DNA of 64,000 nt from Lineus longissimus (Eukaryota; Nemertea; Pilidiophora; Heteronemertea; Lineidae): contig NC_088314.1 in NCBI RefSeq assembly GCF_910592395.1, forward strand, positions 3,722,001 through 3,786,000. Direction: 5' to 3'. This document shows positions 51,215 through 63,787 of this stretch, piece after piece. Numbering within the stretch: the first letter of the stretch is position 1; the number at the start of each line of letters is the position of its first letter. The position numbers were made by a program, and so were the translations under genes. Below the pieces are notes generated by a model. That model saw nothing but the letters and a program-made list of their open reading frames with translations, was not told where the DNA came from and ran no database searches.

Positions 51215-54200
51215 ACAGTGGGTCAAATTCCCAGACTGGTCACCTGCAAGAGAATCCGGGCCTTTTTTCATTGATAGTTGGATGTAGTGTTCTAGCAAAC
51301 ACCATGCACCTGTGCAAGCATTGTGGACAATTTTAACCCACGTGCATGCCAGTGCATAGACTACCCAACCTGAATATTGTTTTATGATAGGCGGACGTGA
51401 CAAACTTGAATTAACCGAGAAGGCCTAAACTCACTCTAAGCACGTTATCTGTTATACTGATGAATCGTTAAATGTAATAAGGCATTGACACATCTTTTAA
51501 GGCAAAAGAAAGGGGTCAAGTGGCCATCATAAGAATATTGTACTGTTCATGGAATGGTTTGACGAACAGATGAACGATGTATTGTTCAAATCATTTTGAA
51601 AAAATTAATCAACGCACCTTGAATATCACTTTTTTGTTCGCCGGAGTAAACAGGTTGTTAAAGGGGTCGATTGTAACAGAAAGTGATGGCTTGGCACTTT
51701 TTGCGACGACCAACGTACAGAGCAAATCGAAACGTTTGTAATGTTGGAATTATCTGGCCCCTTTCCATCAGCAGACTTGTTGGAGTAATGTTAAATTCAT
51801 CCGAGTTTCCCCCTGACTTCTTCACTGGCCAACGCCCCAATTTCATTAGATTCTTTATTTATTTTGAATCATTCATCTGATGTTGCCAAGGCGATGCGAT
51901 GAAACCCCCGAAAGCATTTGACGGATTATCAGCAATCCGGTTCTTGAGAAGCGAATTGAATGAAACGCTTTCAGAGAATCCACAAGGTCAAGAGAGCTGG
52001 GATGACATGATGGTATTCACTTGTCTCTGATTCCGTCTTTTTCGGGCTTGTCGCGACGCACCACCCTCTTTAATACAACCCTCTAAAAGGGCAGTAACGT
52101 CAAGTACATGTATCTGCAAACTACCTTGGCAGTTTGATTTGATGAAGAAGTAATCATCCTTTGGTAAAACTATATTGTGAATGAAGCAGTGGATGAAACA
52201 TGCTTTTGTTTTTGTTTCATATTGCTTTTCTTAGGGAAAAAATATAACAGTGGGGAAAAAAAGGCCAATGTTTGTGATGGCTCGACTTGGGAGTACAAAA
52301 GTTGGGACAAATTTGTCGACGTTTTTTTTCTCTTGTGGTTCTTCAATACTCTGTGATATTTGTCCAGACGGCAAAGGGCAGCCACCTGGTTTAGAACCGT
52401 ATAGGATATCCTAAAAATTTTCATTTCTGATATAAAATTACCCACGAACATCGGTATATAAGGGCCATTCACTTCACCGGCATTCACGGAACTGCGCATT
52501 TAGCAACCAAGGACAACGTTGGTGACATCCATGTCGGCCAATCAGAACAAGCGTTACAAATGAAACATGGGGCTGCGTGTCCATTTTGGAGGCATGATGA
52601 GCTCACAATATGGAATCTGCTCGGGGATGTCTCACTATCGTTTCCCGTTGCTCATTTTCCCCTTTCATAATCTAATAGCCAAACGTGTTCAATTGTGCGT
52701 TTTAAATAAACAAAATCCAAACACATTTTTCAAGTGGGCTTTCGAGAGCAGTAAACGTTCAACATTATTGAAGTAGTCATGCACATATGTTAAATGTTTT
52801 ATAGTGATACATAAAAGTGAAAAAATCGAATGTTTTTTGTTGATGTGAACTGCTTTGTGGACAGTCTTGTAGCGTAGGCTTGCCAGTACAAGTATGTTAA
52901 GGGGTAAGCTGTTCGTAATTACTGGTGTTCCAGAATGAAATAACGTTTATGGGAATACGACAAAGCGTAATGGAGTCTCAACTATCGACAAGGACAATCT
53001 ACCTTTAAGTGCACCGTCAGAATGACCATGGCCGACGCGCTAGAGTAGACATTCTAGTGTCTCAAATCTGCCACGAACTTTCACAATGTTTGGGGATGAA
53101 GTGATTATTTCCAGTACCCATTGTCCACCATCTTTGGGAATTAAAAGCCTGGTTAGGCAAATACAGCTGTAGAAATGTAATAAATTGCTTTGGGTGTTAG
53201 AGTACAAAGGCTGGACCATGTCTTTATTAGCCCCATTGCCCCTGATGTCTAAATCTATCCAGTGATGCATCCTGTCATCAGCCGGCAGTGTACACACCGG
53301 GGTCCAGCTATGGTGTGTGTCTATCAGATTCGGCCTGACCAGGAATGCCTCTGACGCAACGATCGCTGCTAATCAAACAAAATTCAGTCGAAGGATCGCG
53401 ATGTTGAGATCTCACAGCTTTAGGCATAGAGATTTCGAAACATGGTTCGAACACTGCAAACTAACAAGTTGGTCGGGTTGATCGACTTCCGTTGTTTAAC
53501 GACATGTGTCGTTTTTGACTAGGACAAGTTACTAATTTAGTTGTCATCGAACCAACCTGCTTCCTTGATCAGCTTGACACACCAACTTGGCCAACAAACC
53601 AATTGGCGTGAGTTGAAGTGGTGGATGATTTCCAGAAACTTCCAATGAAACTATAAGTGGAAAAGTAAGATCTTGGATTTCACAATATCACAACATTGGC
53701 CATAGGGATCGGCGCTACCGAGAATGTGGTTAGATGATCCCTCTTAGCACCCTGGAAGTTCACACGAAACTTGTCTTGGCTAATGAACACTTAACTCCAT
53801 TTGTCTCAGTTGTAATTAACAAACACCAGCGCTAACATTTCAGAATCTTGTTGCTCTTCTCAAAGGGTACTTAGTTAATTAGAGTTGGCATTTCCTCTGT
53901 TAATCAATCCACGTAAGCAATGGAGAAGATACCTTGAAATGCGCCAATCAGACCATGGTGCTGTTTTTGTTTTCATTTCCAAGAATAGGTGATTGAGCAA
54001 CCTCGACGAGCAGAAAAAGAAACAGAATAGAACGAGAACGGTACATAAGCATGCCATCAACAACAAAAACTGGTAGACGACGACGGCAAAAGTAATAAGA
54101 ACATCATTGTCATTGCCATCAACATCATCATGGTCATCATGTTCAGTTGAAAAAAAGAGGTGCACCATTTTCTGGTAGGCGATACTATCCCGATGCATCT

Positions 54201-57100
54201 ATCAACGATTGCTCATTTTGCGTTTGTACTATAACAATTGACCGAGCATTAATTGGTTCGGAAACGTTAGAAGGACCCCGGAAACCGTTTCACTTTGAAT
54301 GTCTTTGAGTGTCTACTTCTGGTCACACCGCAAACAAAGCCCTGCCTTTCGTTTTATAGAGCACCCAAAGTGTGCTTATAAGATACACATAGCATCCGTC
54401 AATTTCGGTCGTCATCAAATCTTTTGTGGCAGCAGCGAGGAAGCGATCGTTCCTTCGGCAAAGGGACCTCCTTCTAAGGGCGTTTGAATATATGTTGGTG
54501 TAGAAATGAAATTTTTCTCCATTTGGAGGATAGTCCGACCCGATATCTTTCATTGGTGATTAGAAAAAGTGATATATTCAATAGACCCCTTTGTTGGCCC
54601 TGACTACAACAACTGGGCTGCCATATCGGGGACCACGCGTTATAACCAATACCACAACGGTGCTTCTATAGTGCATCATGCCCGTGTATATTGATCGTGT
54701 TTGAGGTTACACGGGATTCGCAAGGCCCTTCAAAAACGAGTATATTGATTTGAAAGTGTGGTAATTTTGTCACAATGATTTCGAGTATTTCCCCTCTACT
54801 TCTGGCCCACTTGAGACTTGAGACCATTGGGTTGATCATTTTGCCAACAATTCAAGAGATTCTTGAGAAATTTTGCCACATGGCTGGTATTGCCAGTGCC
54901 AACCACTTCTCTCCGACCCTGACGACATATTGCAATTAAAACACAGGGACTTGAATGCGAAATGAGGTACGTATTGGAATAGCATATGGTGTCACAACAT
55001 ATGGAAGCGAAAAACTAGTGAAGCAATGTGTTTGGAGCTCAACATTCTCTTCAATTTGAAATAACTGTGTGATTGACGTCAGTGCAAGTCCTCTGCAACC
55101 ATCAGCCATCAGCAAACGAATTGGTTGTCCAAACGAATGCAGAACACCTCGTTAATTGCCTTCCTATACTTACACTATCTGTTTTCACGATCTAAATTTA
55201 CCTCTGTTACAAAATGATGCAAAGCCCTAGCTTACGGATAGTTTTCCTAAGATACAATGTTGGTCAAAAATGCCATGTTGTATGCTCCTTCTGCTCTCCT
55301 ATTTCGTTTTTGTATCATGAAAATATTTGCAGAAATAACATACCATATTATCGACTCTGTGAAACAACTTCAACTCAAATTGAGTACAATCAGATAATGC
55401 ATTTCTTTAAGGTAATGTGCAGACGGGTCCAACGAACTTTTGGTGGGATGGACTTCAGGTTGTGTCCAATCTAAGTTGACAAGAATTGCACATACTTTAA
55501 AACGGATTGTACCAGTACCTGTACAAGTTTAAAAACCAACTTGACTTGATACCATCATGTGTAACATCTCATCTATATTGATAATCTCAGAGCAACAAAG
55601 AACGGCTGGATGCTGTATGTCGTACACTGTATCATCCCTTTATCTTGATGGAGGGGATTGTCGATCATTTTATCAGGTCCTGCATCTGCTTGTACAAAGG
55701 GATGCATCCCATCACTTGCATACTTTGCTAGTACTTCAGCTCTACAGTGGTGAAAAGCAGTAACTCCATTTGCTCATCGAAGAACAGACAGAACGTAAAT
55801 GCCCACTCAACATTTTTAGTCATATCAAAACTCAAATTGGTAAAATCACCCGCGGTAAAAAGTTCCTTAGAGTGGCTGAGAACTGCTCTTATGTCATTGA
55901 GTGTGTGATAATTAGTCAATTTAGGAGTAATGAATCACTAATGATTCACTGGGTGAAGTAGGCTACTTGATCCTCAACAACTTGATGGTAGAATGATAAT
56001 GCCAATCGGCTGGTGGTAAAAGGCAAATTGGCGCTGAAACATGTTGTTAAACACGAACCAGTCTGATTGAGCAGCCCACTGGGCTGCTGCAGATCCACGG
56101 AACCAGTTCGGTCAAAAAAGCATTACATAACCACACCGAAAGGAGAGTTTCGACGTTTCATTTCGTTTCGTTTGAGTCGGGTTTTATCTGTACTGTTTCT
56201 TGAAGAAGAAGAACCCGAATGATTGCCCGAACAAGCATGAGACAGATGGTAAATGCATGTGGTCCTTGTTCCAGGTGTTACGTGCAGGTGCTAACCAGAT
56301 GGTTTCCGTCCAGAAAGAGCTGTGATCAGTCAAAATAAACACCAAATTTAGTAAAACGTCTCAATTCAGAAGAATAGGCGTATTTTGTGTTCTTCTGCGG
56401 TTACACTCTATTGATCGCCTCTATTCATATGCGGTTGTGAATAAGAGATGATCACTGAATAGAACTGAACCGGATTTAATGGAACGCAAAATACGCCGTA
56501 TTGTTCTGACGGATGTATATCAATACTCATCAACCAACATAGTTTAGAATTTTCGTAAAATCTGAAGGTCTTTTTCTTTGATACAAAGGTAGTCCGATCC
56601 ATTTCATTCATCCGAAGAAACTTTTATTTGAAAGAAGTTTCCAGCATCGAAAGTTGCTTTTTGCATCTTGTTTCCCCGCCCAACAAAAATATACGTCACG
56701 TTTTAACATCCATTAAGACGTTTGCAAAAATAATCACAGGTGTAGTCGATTCCAATACAACTTGAACAAGATCAAGTGGGCATCAATATACATAAAGTTA
56801 CAGAAATGTGTAGAATATTCTGACAGTTTCTTCGTGAAAGACCGAGAAATTTTTCCTTTTTTTTTTCTTTGGTTGGTTTCTCGCTAATCTTATCAGGCGG
56901 TTATATCTTATGTTTCATAGAGAACACGCAGGTTCACACCTCGGAAGGTGAGTCACAGCCGCCAGGAAACAACTGGTGGATTTTTGGGTTTACATCCGCC
57001 AACCCTGCCATGCCATCATACCAACTAAGATGCCGTCCTCTTTTACAACAGTCAGTTCACACTGGAGTAGGTAGTGTCCATTGCATCAGTCAGCGAACAC
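51215..57100. other. Gene-poor region, nothing recognised
   Basis: No reading frame with recognisable protein text, no RNA gene and no clear repeat family. A CAT-rich stretch lies near 54110-54145. Confidence 0.5.
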
Positions 57101-57115
57101 AATTAGTGAAACGCA

Positions 57116-57315
57116 CTAGTCCGATTGCACTCGTAGTAGTGTAATAATAAGGAACATATCCGATTACACTGGTATCGTATTACAAAGGCAACTGGTCTGA
57201 TTGCACTGTTAGGTTAATACAAAGAATGCTAGTCCGATGACACTGTAATCGTGCAATACAATAAGACTATTTTAGTCGGATTACACTACATAGTGTAATA
57301 AAAGAAGGGACGGTA
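57116..57315. repeat. Degenerate ~40-bp tandem array carrying ATTACACT dyads
   Basis: The phrase CTAGTCCGATTGCACT and variants starts at 57116, 57156, 57192, 57229 and 57272 (spacing 36-43 bp). Units 1 and 5 hold a dyad: ATTGCACT 57124-57131 with AGTGTAAT 57138-57145, and ATTACACT 57280-57287 with AGTGTAAT 57292-57299. Units 2-4 retain the left half better than the right. Weaker copies may extend to either side. Confidence 0.75.
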
Positions 57316-58244
57316 CTGTTTGCACCAGTCACACTAGTAGTAGAGATAGTCTTCATTGCAGCATTCAGGGAACATTAATGTTGAATGTAAAAGAAGTTCT
57401 GTCGGTTGGAACTTGACTGGCCATCAACTAAGAACATGAAAGCTGTGGCCTATTGGTGCGAAGTGGTATGTTCGACATACTCTTTCGCAGCTTGTTTCCA
57501 ACTTTTTCCACAAGCGTGAAAGCAACACCATTAGGACACCTTAAGGGACCCCACATATGGCTGCCATCTGTTCCAATGTTCCTCACAAATACATGCACTT
57601 AACTGGCTTTTTTGCCAGATTTTTGTTCCTCGCCTATTTGTTTCGATGATGGATTCGTTAAGGCGAACCAATTGCGTATGTTGACGACTTAACGAGGTGC
57701 ATTTGACAGATGCGTTCTTGTAACAAGCAACAGGAATCACAAACAAAATGTATCAAAAGAACCTCGAAACCAGAATGACAGAAACACCCCGAAGCATGCT
57801 GTTACCTGCACATTATTGCCATCTGAGGTGAGGTTAGCGGTTCTGCTCACAACGTCATCGGAAACTACCAATCAGCAATGCGGATTAGATTTCAAAAATG
57901 ACATTAGAACAGTATGGCAAGATGCGTTTTACCTGTTGGTCTAATGCAATTTGTCAGTAACTAATGCCCCATTCACACCTTTCCATCATACTGTGCAACA
58001 TCTGCTGAGGTGAATGTTCAGCAGGCATCTGATATTTTGCCCTTTAGGTGTATATATCTACCGGTAGCCCCAGGTTCTAATGGTGGCTTGGCTTGCACTG
58101 ATTTCGAACCACTTTTACAAGTATAACACCACACTGCTGCAGCTGTCACTTGCAAGTCTATCAAACAGTTTCATTCTGGAGTCATCGCCACTTTTTAGAT
58201 CATCATACCACTGTCTATTTCACTATTTCATTGCCATTTGGGAC

Positions 58245-58455
58245 CTACTGGCCAATCGTTTACATGTACTTCTATTTTCATCAACCAATCAGCTCCTTGC
58301 AATGACCGGTTTTTTTCTACCAATCATTGCCATTCCAGTTGGCTATATCAACCAATCATCTCCTTCCTTTCACGTATTTAGCAACCAATCACTGCTTCTC
58401 TTTTCATTAGCTAATCAGAGCACTTTATTTATCCATTTATCAGCAAATCATTGCC
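58245..58455 (+). repeat. Degenerate ~33-bp repeat with CCAATCA core
   Basis: CCAATC or close variants recur at about 58249, 58280, 58318, 58348, 58381, 58410 and 58441. Each is followed by a C/T-rich stretch. The 139-codon frame that covers it (58080-58499) is repetitive and hydrophobic because of these units and is not considered a gene. Confidence 0.7.
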
Positions 58456-59176
58456 ATTACTTTTTATCTTGCCAAACTATTCATTTGCTTCATCATTGAT
58501 AACCCTCTATGGCCACCAGTGACCTTCAAATATCGCCAGGACCTTAATTGCAGTGATGACGAAGGGTGTAGCTTCCACTCAGAGTAACTCGATCTTTGAC
58601 ATTACTTGGGGAGGGGATTTCAGCCAATATGGTGTAAAAAGATGCCTCGCTTCCCGGTCTGAAGGAGGACCAAGTAGGTCATTCAATCTGGCAGCATTCA
58701 AGAAGATAAATTCCTCATAACGTCGCCATGAATAGACATCAAATAGAGGCCTCGGTGAGATTATCTGAATTCGATAATACTGACTGCAAATAAGATTGCT
58801 TACAGGAACTTATACAGAAGGAAGCGTCCAAGTTTAATTGTACGATACTTTTCAGAAAGTTATTGCCATGATTTGGGTAATTTTAGCCGCCTGGTATACA
58901 GCTTTTATGGGGTAGACTGTTTACCACTGACTACTTGGTGAATATATCAGCTATTTCTTTCTGTGTGTTTATCGGAGAAGAGGCACAGAAGGAAACAGTA
59001 CGAAATACAATACACACTTTTTATATTGACACTATAATGTAACATCTCCATCGAAATTTCATTGGCTACAGCGCTTATATACATCGTCTCGCCGAAAAAC
59101 GATTTCTCCTGAGAGAGAATTTGGTTCCTCTTTACCATTACTCCCTATTTTCGCCTCGCTGGAGAAACAGCCTATC

Positions 59177-59980
59177 GGTATGACGTCACATTCATGGTAA
59201 CCAATCACATGGCGATTGTCCAATCTTGCCATATATCTAGCTGTGTTTTTCATTTTTATCATGTCGTCAACCTTTTGATTAGCTGGTTTGTGTGTATCGA
59301 CAACTGAGGAGTGTTTCTCGTCCCACCGACTACACTCTTCAAAACAAATTAAAAAAATTCGCCGGCTTTGCGATCGCCAAAAAGGAAAAAATATCTGACA
59401 TTTCGAAAGTGCATATTCCACCCGTAATTCGATTCAACTGATTGGTTCCTTGACAGGTTCGATTCGTCCACCCCAGAAAAAAAACATTCGTCTTTTCAAA
59501 ATGACACGAAAAGATTCTGTTTCTTCTGTCATGGTGTAATCTTAAGACGAGTAATATCATCAAAAGGGGATTAAACATTTCATAAACTTCTATAAGACGG
59601 GGTGACCCGGGTACGTTGGGCTGTGAACCGTCACTGAGTCACCACAAGAGACCACTCCATGTCACCAGCTAAGACCAAACACTTGAAAAATCAAGTGTTC
59701 GGAACTTGGGGAAGCCATTGAATTGGGACAGATCCTGTTACATCACGGTGAATGACCGGCTTTCGAATACATTCACATTGAGACGTGATACTTAGCAAAT
59801 TTTTACGCAATGTCGAAGGATATTCTCTATATTCCCTTCATTTGCATACACCATACACACGGCGTGGCAAACCACAAGGCCAATGGCACCATCTTCAGCG
59901 CCACCCTCCTTATTTCATGACGTCACATCTTCTGACAACCAATTGGACGTTGGCTATCAGATCTTGTCAAATATTTCTCG
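59177..59980 (+). repeat. Two related CRE-CCAAT modules
   Basis: Two stretches of about 60 bp in the same orientation (from 59177 and from 59917) share ATGACGTCACAT, then AACCAAT at a similar distance, then ATCTTG(C/T)CA and an AT-rich end. They look like copies of one dispersed sequence, or of one promoter-like module. Confidence 0.55.
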
Positions 59981-59999
59981 TGGGTTTTTTTTAATTTGA

Positions 60000-62450
60000 T
60001 TGACCCTCACTCCTGAAGAGTATGCCTTGACTGGTTTCAATACGGTGTCGTTGACTGACCTGAGCCTTACTTTGATAACCTTTAAAAACATTCATGACTT
60101 GGAGAAGTACAGTCACTATTGTGATGTCAGCGGGGGAACTTAGTTAGATGATCCTAACCGGCAGCATCAGGCTAATTACCTCGATCGGGCTACCAGAAGA
60201 AAGTACGGTGTTTTGCCTCTCGAGGTAGCAGGAAATCCGAACCCGTTCACGACAACAGTCAAACAAGGATCCATGTTGTTACAGCGCTTATGAAAACCAG
60301 ATAAAATTCTTGTATTAACTTGATAAACGAGGGTTACTAGATCGTGCCAATTGCTCCTGTTCCGTAGTCCCTGCAACATACAGAGCCAACCTGTCATGGG
60401 GTGGTTTTGTACTAATAAGCTAATAAGCCTGGTGAGATATTAACTTTCTATTCCTTGGCGTTGCGCAGCGGGTAAAAAAGAATAGTTTTTTTGCCAGTAT
60501 GATAGAGGCGTTCAACTGAAGCTTTTGAAAATTTGATCTAAACTAGATCCCAAAGATAACAGAAGTCACATTGTAAGCGAATTGGATCATTTTTTATACT
60601 CTCGAAATGGGCCGCAACAATATCGGGTGGTGTGCGTCATACACGCTGAAATATTTGAACACTTTGTTTATTGTTACATCACATTATTTTTGGTAGTGAA
60701 ATTTCATGACAAATTTCCCGAACACGAGCGCCACCGCTCTGACCATTAACTTCGAAAACTTGAATGTGTCCAATTCGAAATCTCAGTAGGCATATTCAAA
60801 TCTCGCATTCAAACTCAAACTGTTAAACTTGAGCAAGCGTTTATTTTTCTCACACAAAGAATATTAATATGTTACCAGTTCTTTTCTCTCAATGTTATTA
60901 TGTCTGGTCACATCCAGGTCCGACCCCTACAGGTGCAGCCCCTTCAAGTTGGCCCCCGTCAATAATAACTGAGCCAAGAACATGTTCCTTTCCACTTCAC
61001 ATTCACTGATTTGGACACTTGGACACGCACAGCCTAGATTCACCTCAGCGGCCTATTCGCCACGTCACGGGAGGTGTGACTCCGCTAAATTTTAGAAAAA
61101 CGTCGTGAGGCACCCTGAAGACGACGCAAAACACCGCGCAATGAAGAACATAAAGATGACACAAAGATAATTTCGCTGTTTGATTCTTGTTTTCTGACTT
61201 TTGACAGTTGCTTCATCTTGTGGGTGGGCCAGCACGAACGAATCGTGCCTTTCAACAGCACTTACAAGATGCACGTTTTTGGAGACAAAGCCGATGACTC
61301 ATTACCTTTAATGGGCCTCACAACGTTATTTTCGCAACCACACGGTTTAAAGTTCACCTGTGGCATTATTTCATGACTAGGCCCCACTTAATTGTCAAAA
61401 TTTGATTGACAGACATCCCAATCAAAAGTAAAAGTAAGGGATTATCATGGAACTTGTTTGGGTGGGTTCATGGCCGATCGATTCTAAAAGGCTAACTCTC
61501 AAGTGGTAGCCTGTCCGAGCGGGGTACCCTTGAGAGCTCTTCATGTCACTGTGATCACATGTCGTGGTGGACAATAACAATGCGACCCATGACATCTTCA
61601 AATTGACATTGTTTCCCAAGTGTAAACATTGTCTGAGGTGGAGACGTACAGTCCATGTGTGCTTCAACAAACTGCGAAGATGGGGTCGCTACCTCGTGAT
61701 ATGACAGAGACCCTAGCCACAACGACGGGAGAACAAAACTACTGGTCTGAAGTAACAGAAATCAGTGTCCCCTAAAAAGGTGTCCGATTGCGCGATGTGC
61801 ACCATGGCCGTATTTTGAGAACAATTGGTGGTTTATTCCAGACGCTCTATCAGGGGACAGAACTGTCTACATTATACCGTACCTTACATAATGTTCGGAT
61901 CAGGTATAATCGTAATAGCGACAAGTCATCAGAATAAGTGGTGGTTCCATTCGGCACACGTTGCAGAGGGTTGCCGGGCCCTAAAATAGAAGGCATTGGA
62001 GACAAGACTATTGAGGACAGTTGTTGACTTCAAGGGCCCCAAACTATGATAACATGCTGTTGGAACTCCTACTGTCAGGAATTGTCCACAATGTAACTGG
62101 GAGCCGGGGAAAGCTTTGCTTGAAATCCAGAACACGCAACGTGGCAGCACCGTACAAGACAGATGAAGACGATTGGCCGTCGCAGCGCATTCTGTATAGA
62201 TGTCACCACCTACCTGAGAGACAAGCAAGTCGAACTGGTTGTGCCTTTGTCTTCAATGTCTCGTGATTACAGTCACCGCTGGTGGTACTTTCATGAGCTC
62301 CCGTGTGTACTACATAGGCTAACGTCGTATGGACTTCTCCACTGATGATGAGCTGTACAGTATGTTGTCACTTGTATGCAGAGGTGTGGTAGTACTGGGT
62401 CACCGCTTGTTTGTGTGTGTCCCGGCTTTTGCACAGTCAGTGTAATGTTA
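60000..62450. other. Gene-poor region, nothing recognised
   Basis: Short frames only; no protein text, RNA gene or repeat recognised. Confidence 0.5.
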
Positions 62451-62479
62451 AAGAGGAATCCCGTCTTTTAAAAAATGAC

Positions 62480-62705
62480 GACTGCCTCTGCCATTTTAAA
62501 GTTGCGATATTGGCTCTCTCGTCTGTGAAAACAGTAGTGAGCAGCCTCAAAGATGCATGAGCCTACGAAGGCGGATCTGTGAGACTGACAACTGTCCCTG
62601 CAATTGCAAGACGTAGGATAGGACTGTCTCTGCCAATTCAAAGTTGTGACACGGACTGTCTCCACCATTGCAAGATGTGGGAGTGTCTCTGTCATAGCTG
62701 GACTT
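62480..62705. repeat. Degenerate ~32-bp tandem repeat
   Basis: ACTGTCTCTGCCATTGCAA and variants recur at about 62480, 62589, 62622, 62654 and 62684, each followed by a short G-rich tail (GTTGTGACACGG, GATGTGGGAG). The last four have a spacing of about 32 bp. Confidence 0.6.
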
Positions 62706-63787
62706 TCTCGGTCATTGAATGAAAGCATATACTATCAACATTACGAAGACAAAATCACAGTATGTAGTTCATGTTGAAATCTACTAATGGTCAACAACAA
62801 GAGATAAAAGCAATTTCGCTGATGGGCAACTTGAAATAATTGTGCTGGTGACCCTTCATACTGAGATGCACCCTGAGCCATTGAGGAATTCTCTCTCTTA
62901 CATCACATACAATATTGAGAGGCGGCATAACCCCTGGTTATTCGAGGATTAGATGGTGATCCTGATATGTGACAACTTATGCGTCACTTCTAAAGCAATG
63001 GAAACGATCAACCGTCTTTCCCCACGTCATCAACTTATGCAGTTTAAATATCGGGCCAAATTTCTCTGTGTTTGCATCGGTCAACCGGTTGCTAATTTCA
63101 AATTTCCTTCTTTGGAGCGTAACGCATCATTTCAAATTCATCGGGTTAAAATTGACGGTACCTGTGATCATACAGAGCTAGCAGAGTCCCTTGCCTGCAA
63201 GTTTCGGATTTTGATACTCTTCTTTTTTGTCATACTGCCAATTAAAAAGAATGGCAATACTCAGTTACAGATAATATAACATTCAAAATTCTTTACTGGG
63301 CAAAATCTAAATATTTGGACTATTTTAATGCATTTGAAACGGCGGTGAAAAATGAAATGCTAAACGGTACAATCTCTATTTAAGAAGATACCGCTCCTGC
63401 ACAAGCATAACAGACTAGATGACACTCTGTAAAATTAGCACTATCTTGGAGAAATATAAAATTAATGAATACAAGAAAACACTTGGCAAACTATTCTTAC
63501 ATATTACAAATTTAACCATATAAAGCACTTTTTATATCAAATTTGACAAATATGAATAAAAAATTGAATCATTTCCTTTATATCTAAGAATTATTTTTGC
63601 AGAGGCAGTAAACAGCCAGTAGTATTCATACACTGGGCACTCAGGATACAGCAGCGATGATTGCGTGCATCATTCAGTTTGTTGAAGAGTGTGTTGTAGT
63701 GCATTATGTACATGAATGTACAGCTTCATTATAAATGCAATATTTTGACATGGATGGGGAAGATGTTGTGGGTTTTCTCACTAAATA

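Noticed and set aside
58080-58499. 139-codon hydrophobic frame as a membrane protein
   Set aside because: The hydrophobic runs come from the degenerate CCAATCA tandem repeat; there is no start context or homology.
59059-59421. 120-codon minus-strand frame
   Set aside because: Composition looks random and it overlaps the CRE-CCAAT module; no family recognised.
59440-59475. tRNA-like GGTTCGATTC box
   Set aside because: No matching T-stem, acceptor stem or A box around it. No tRNA, rRNA or CRISPR array was found in the window.
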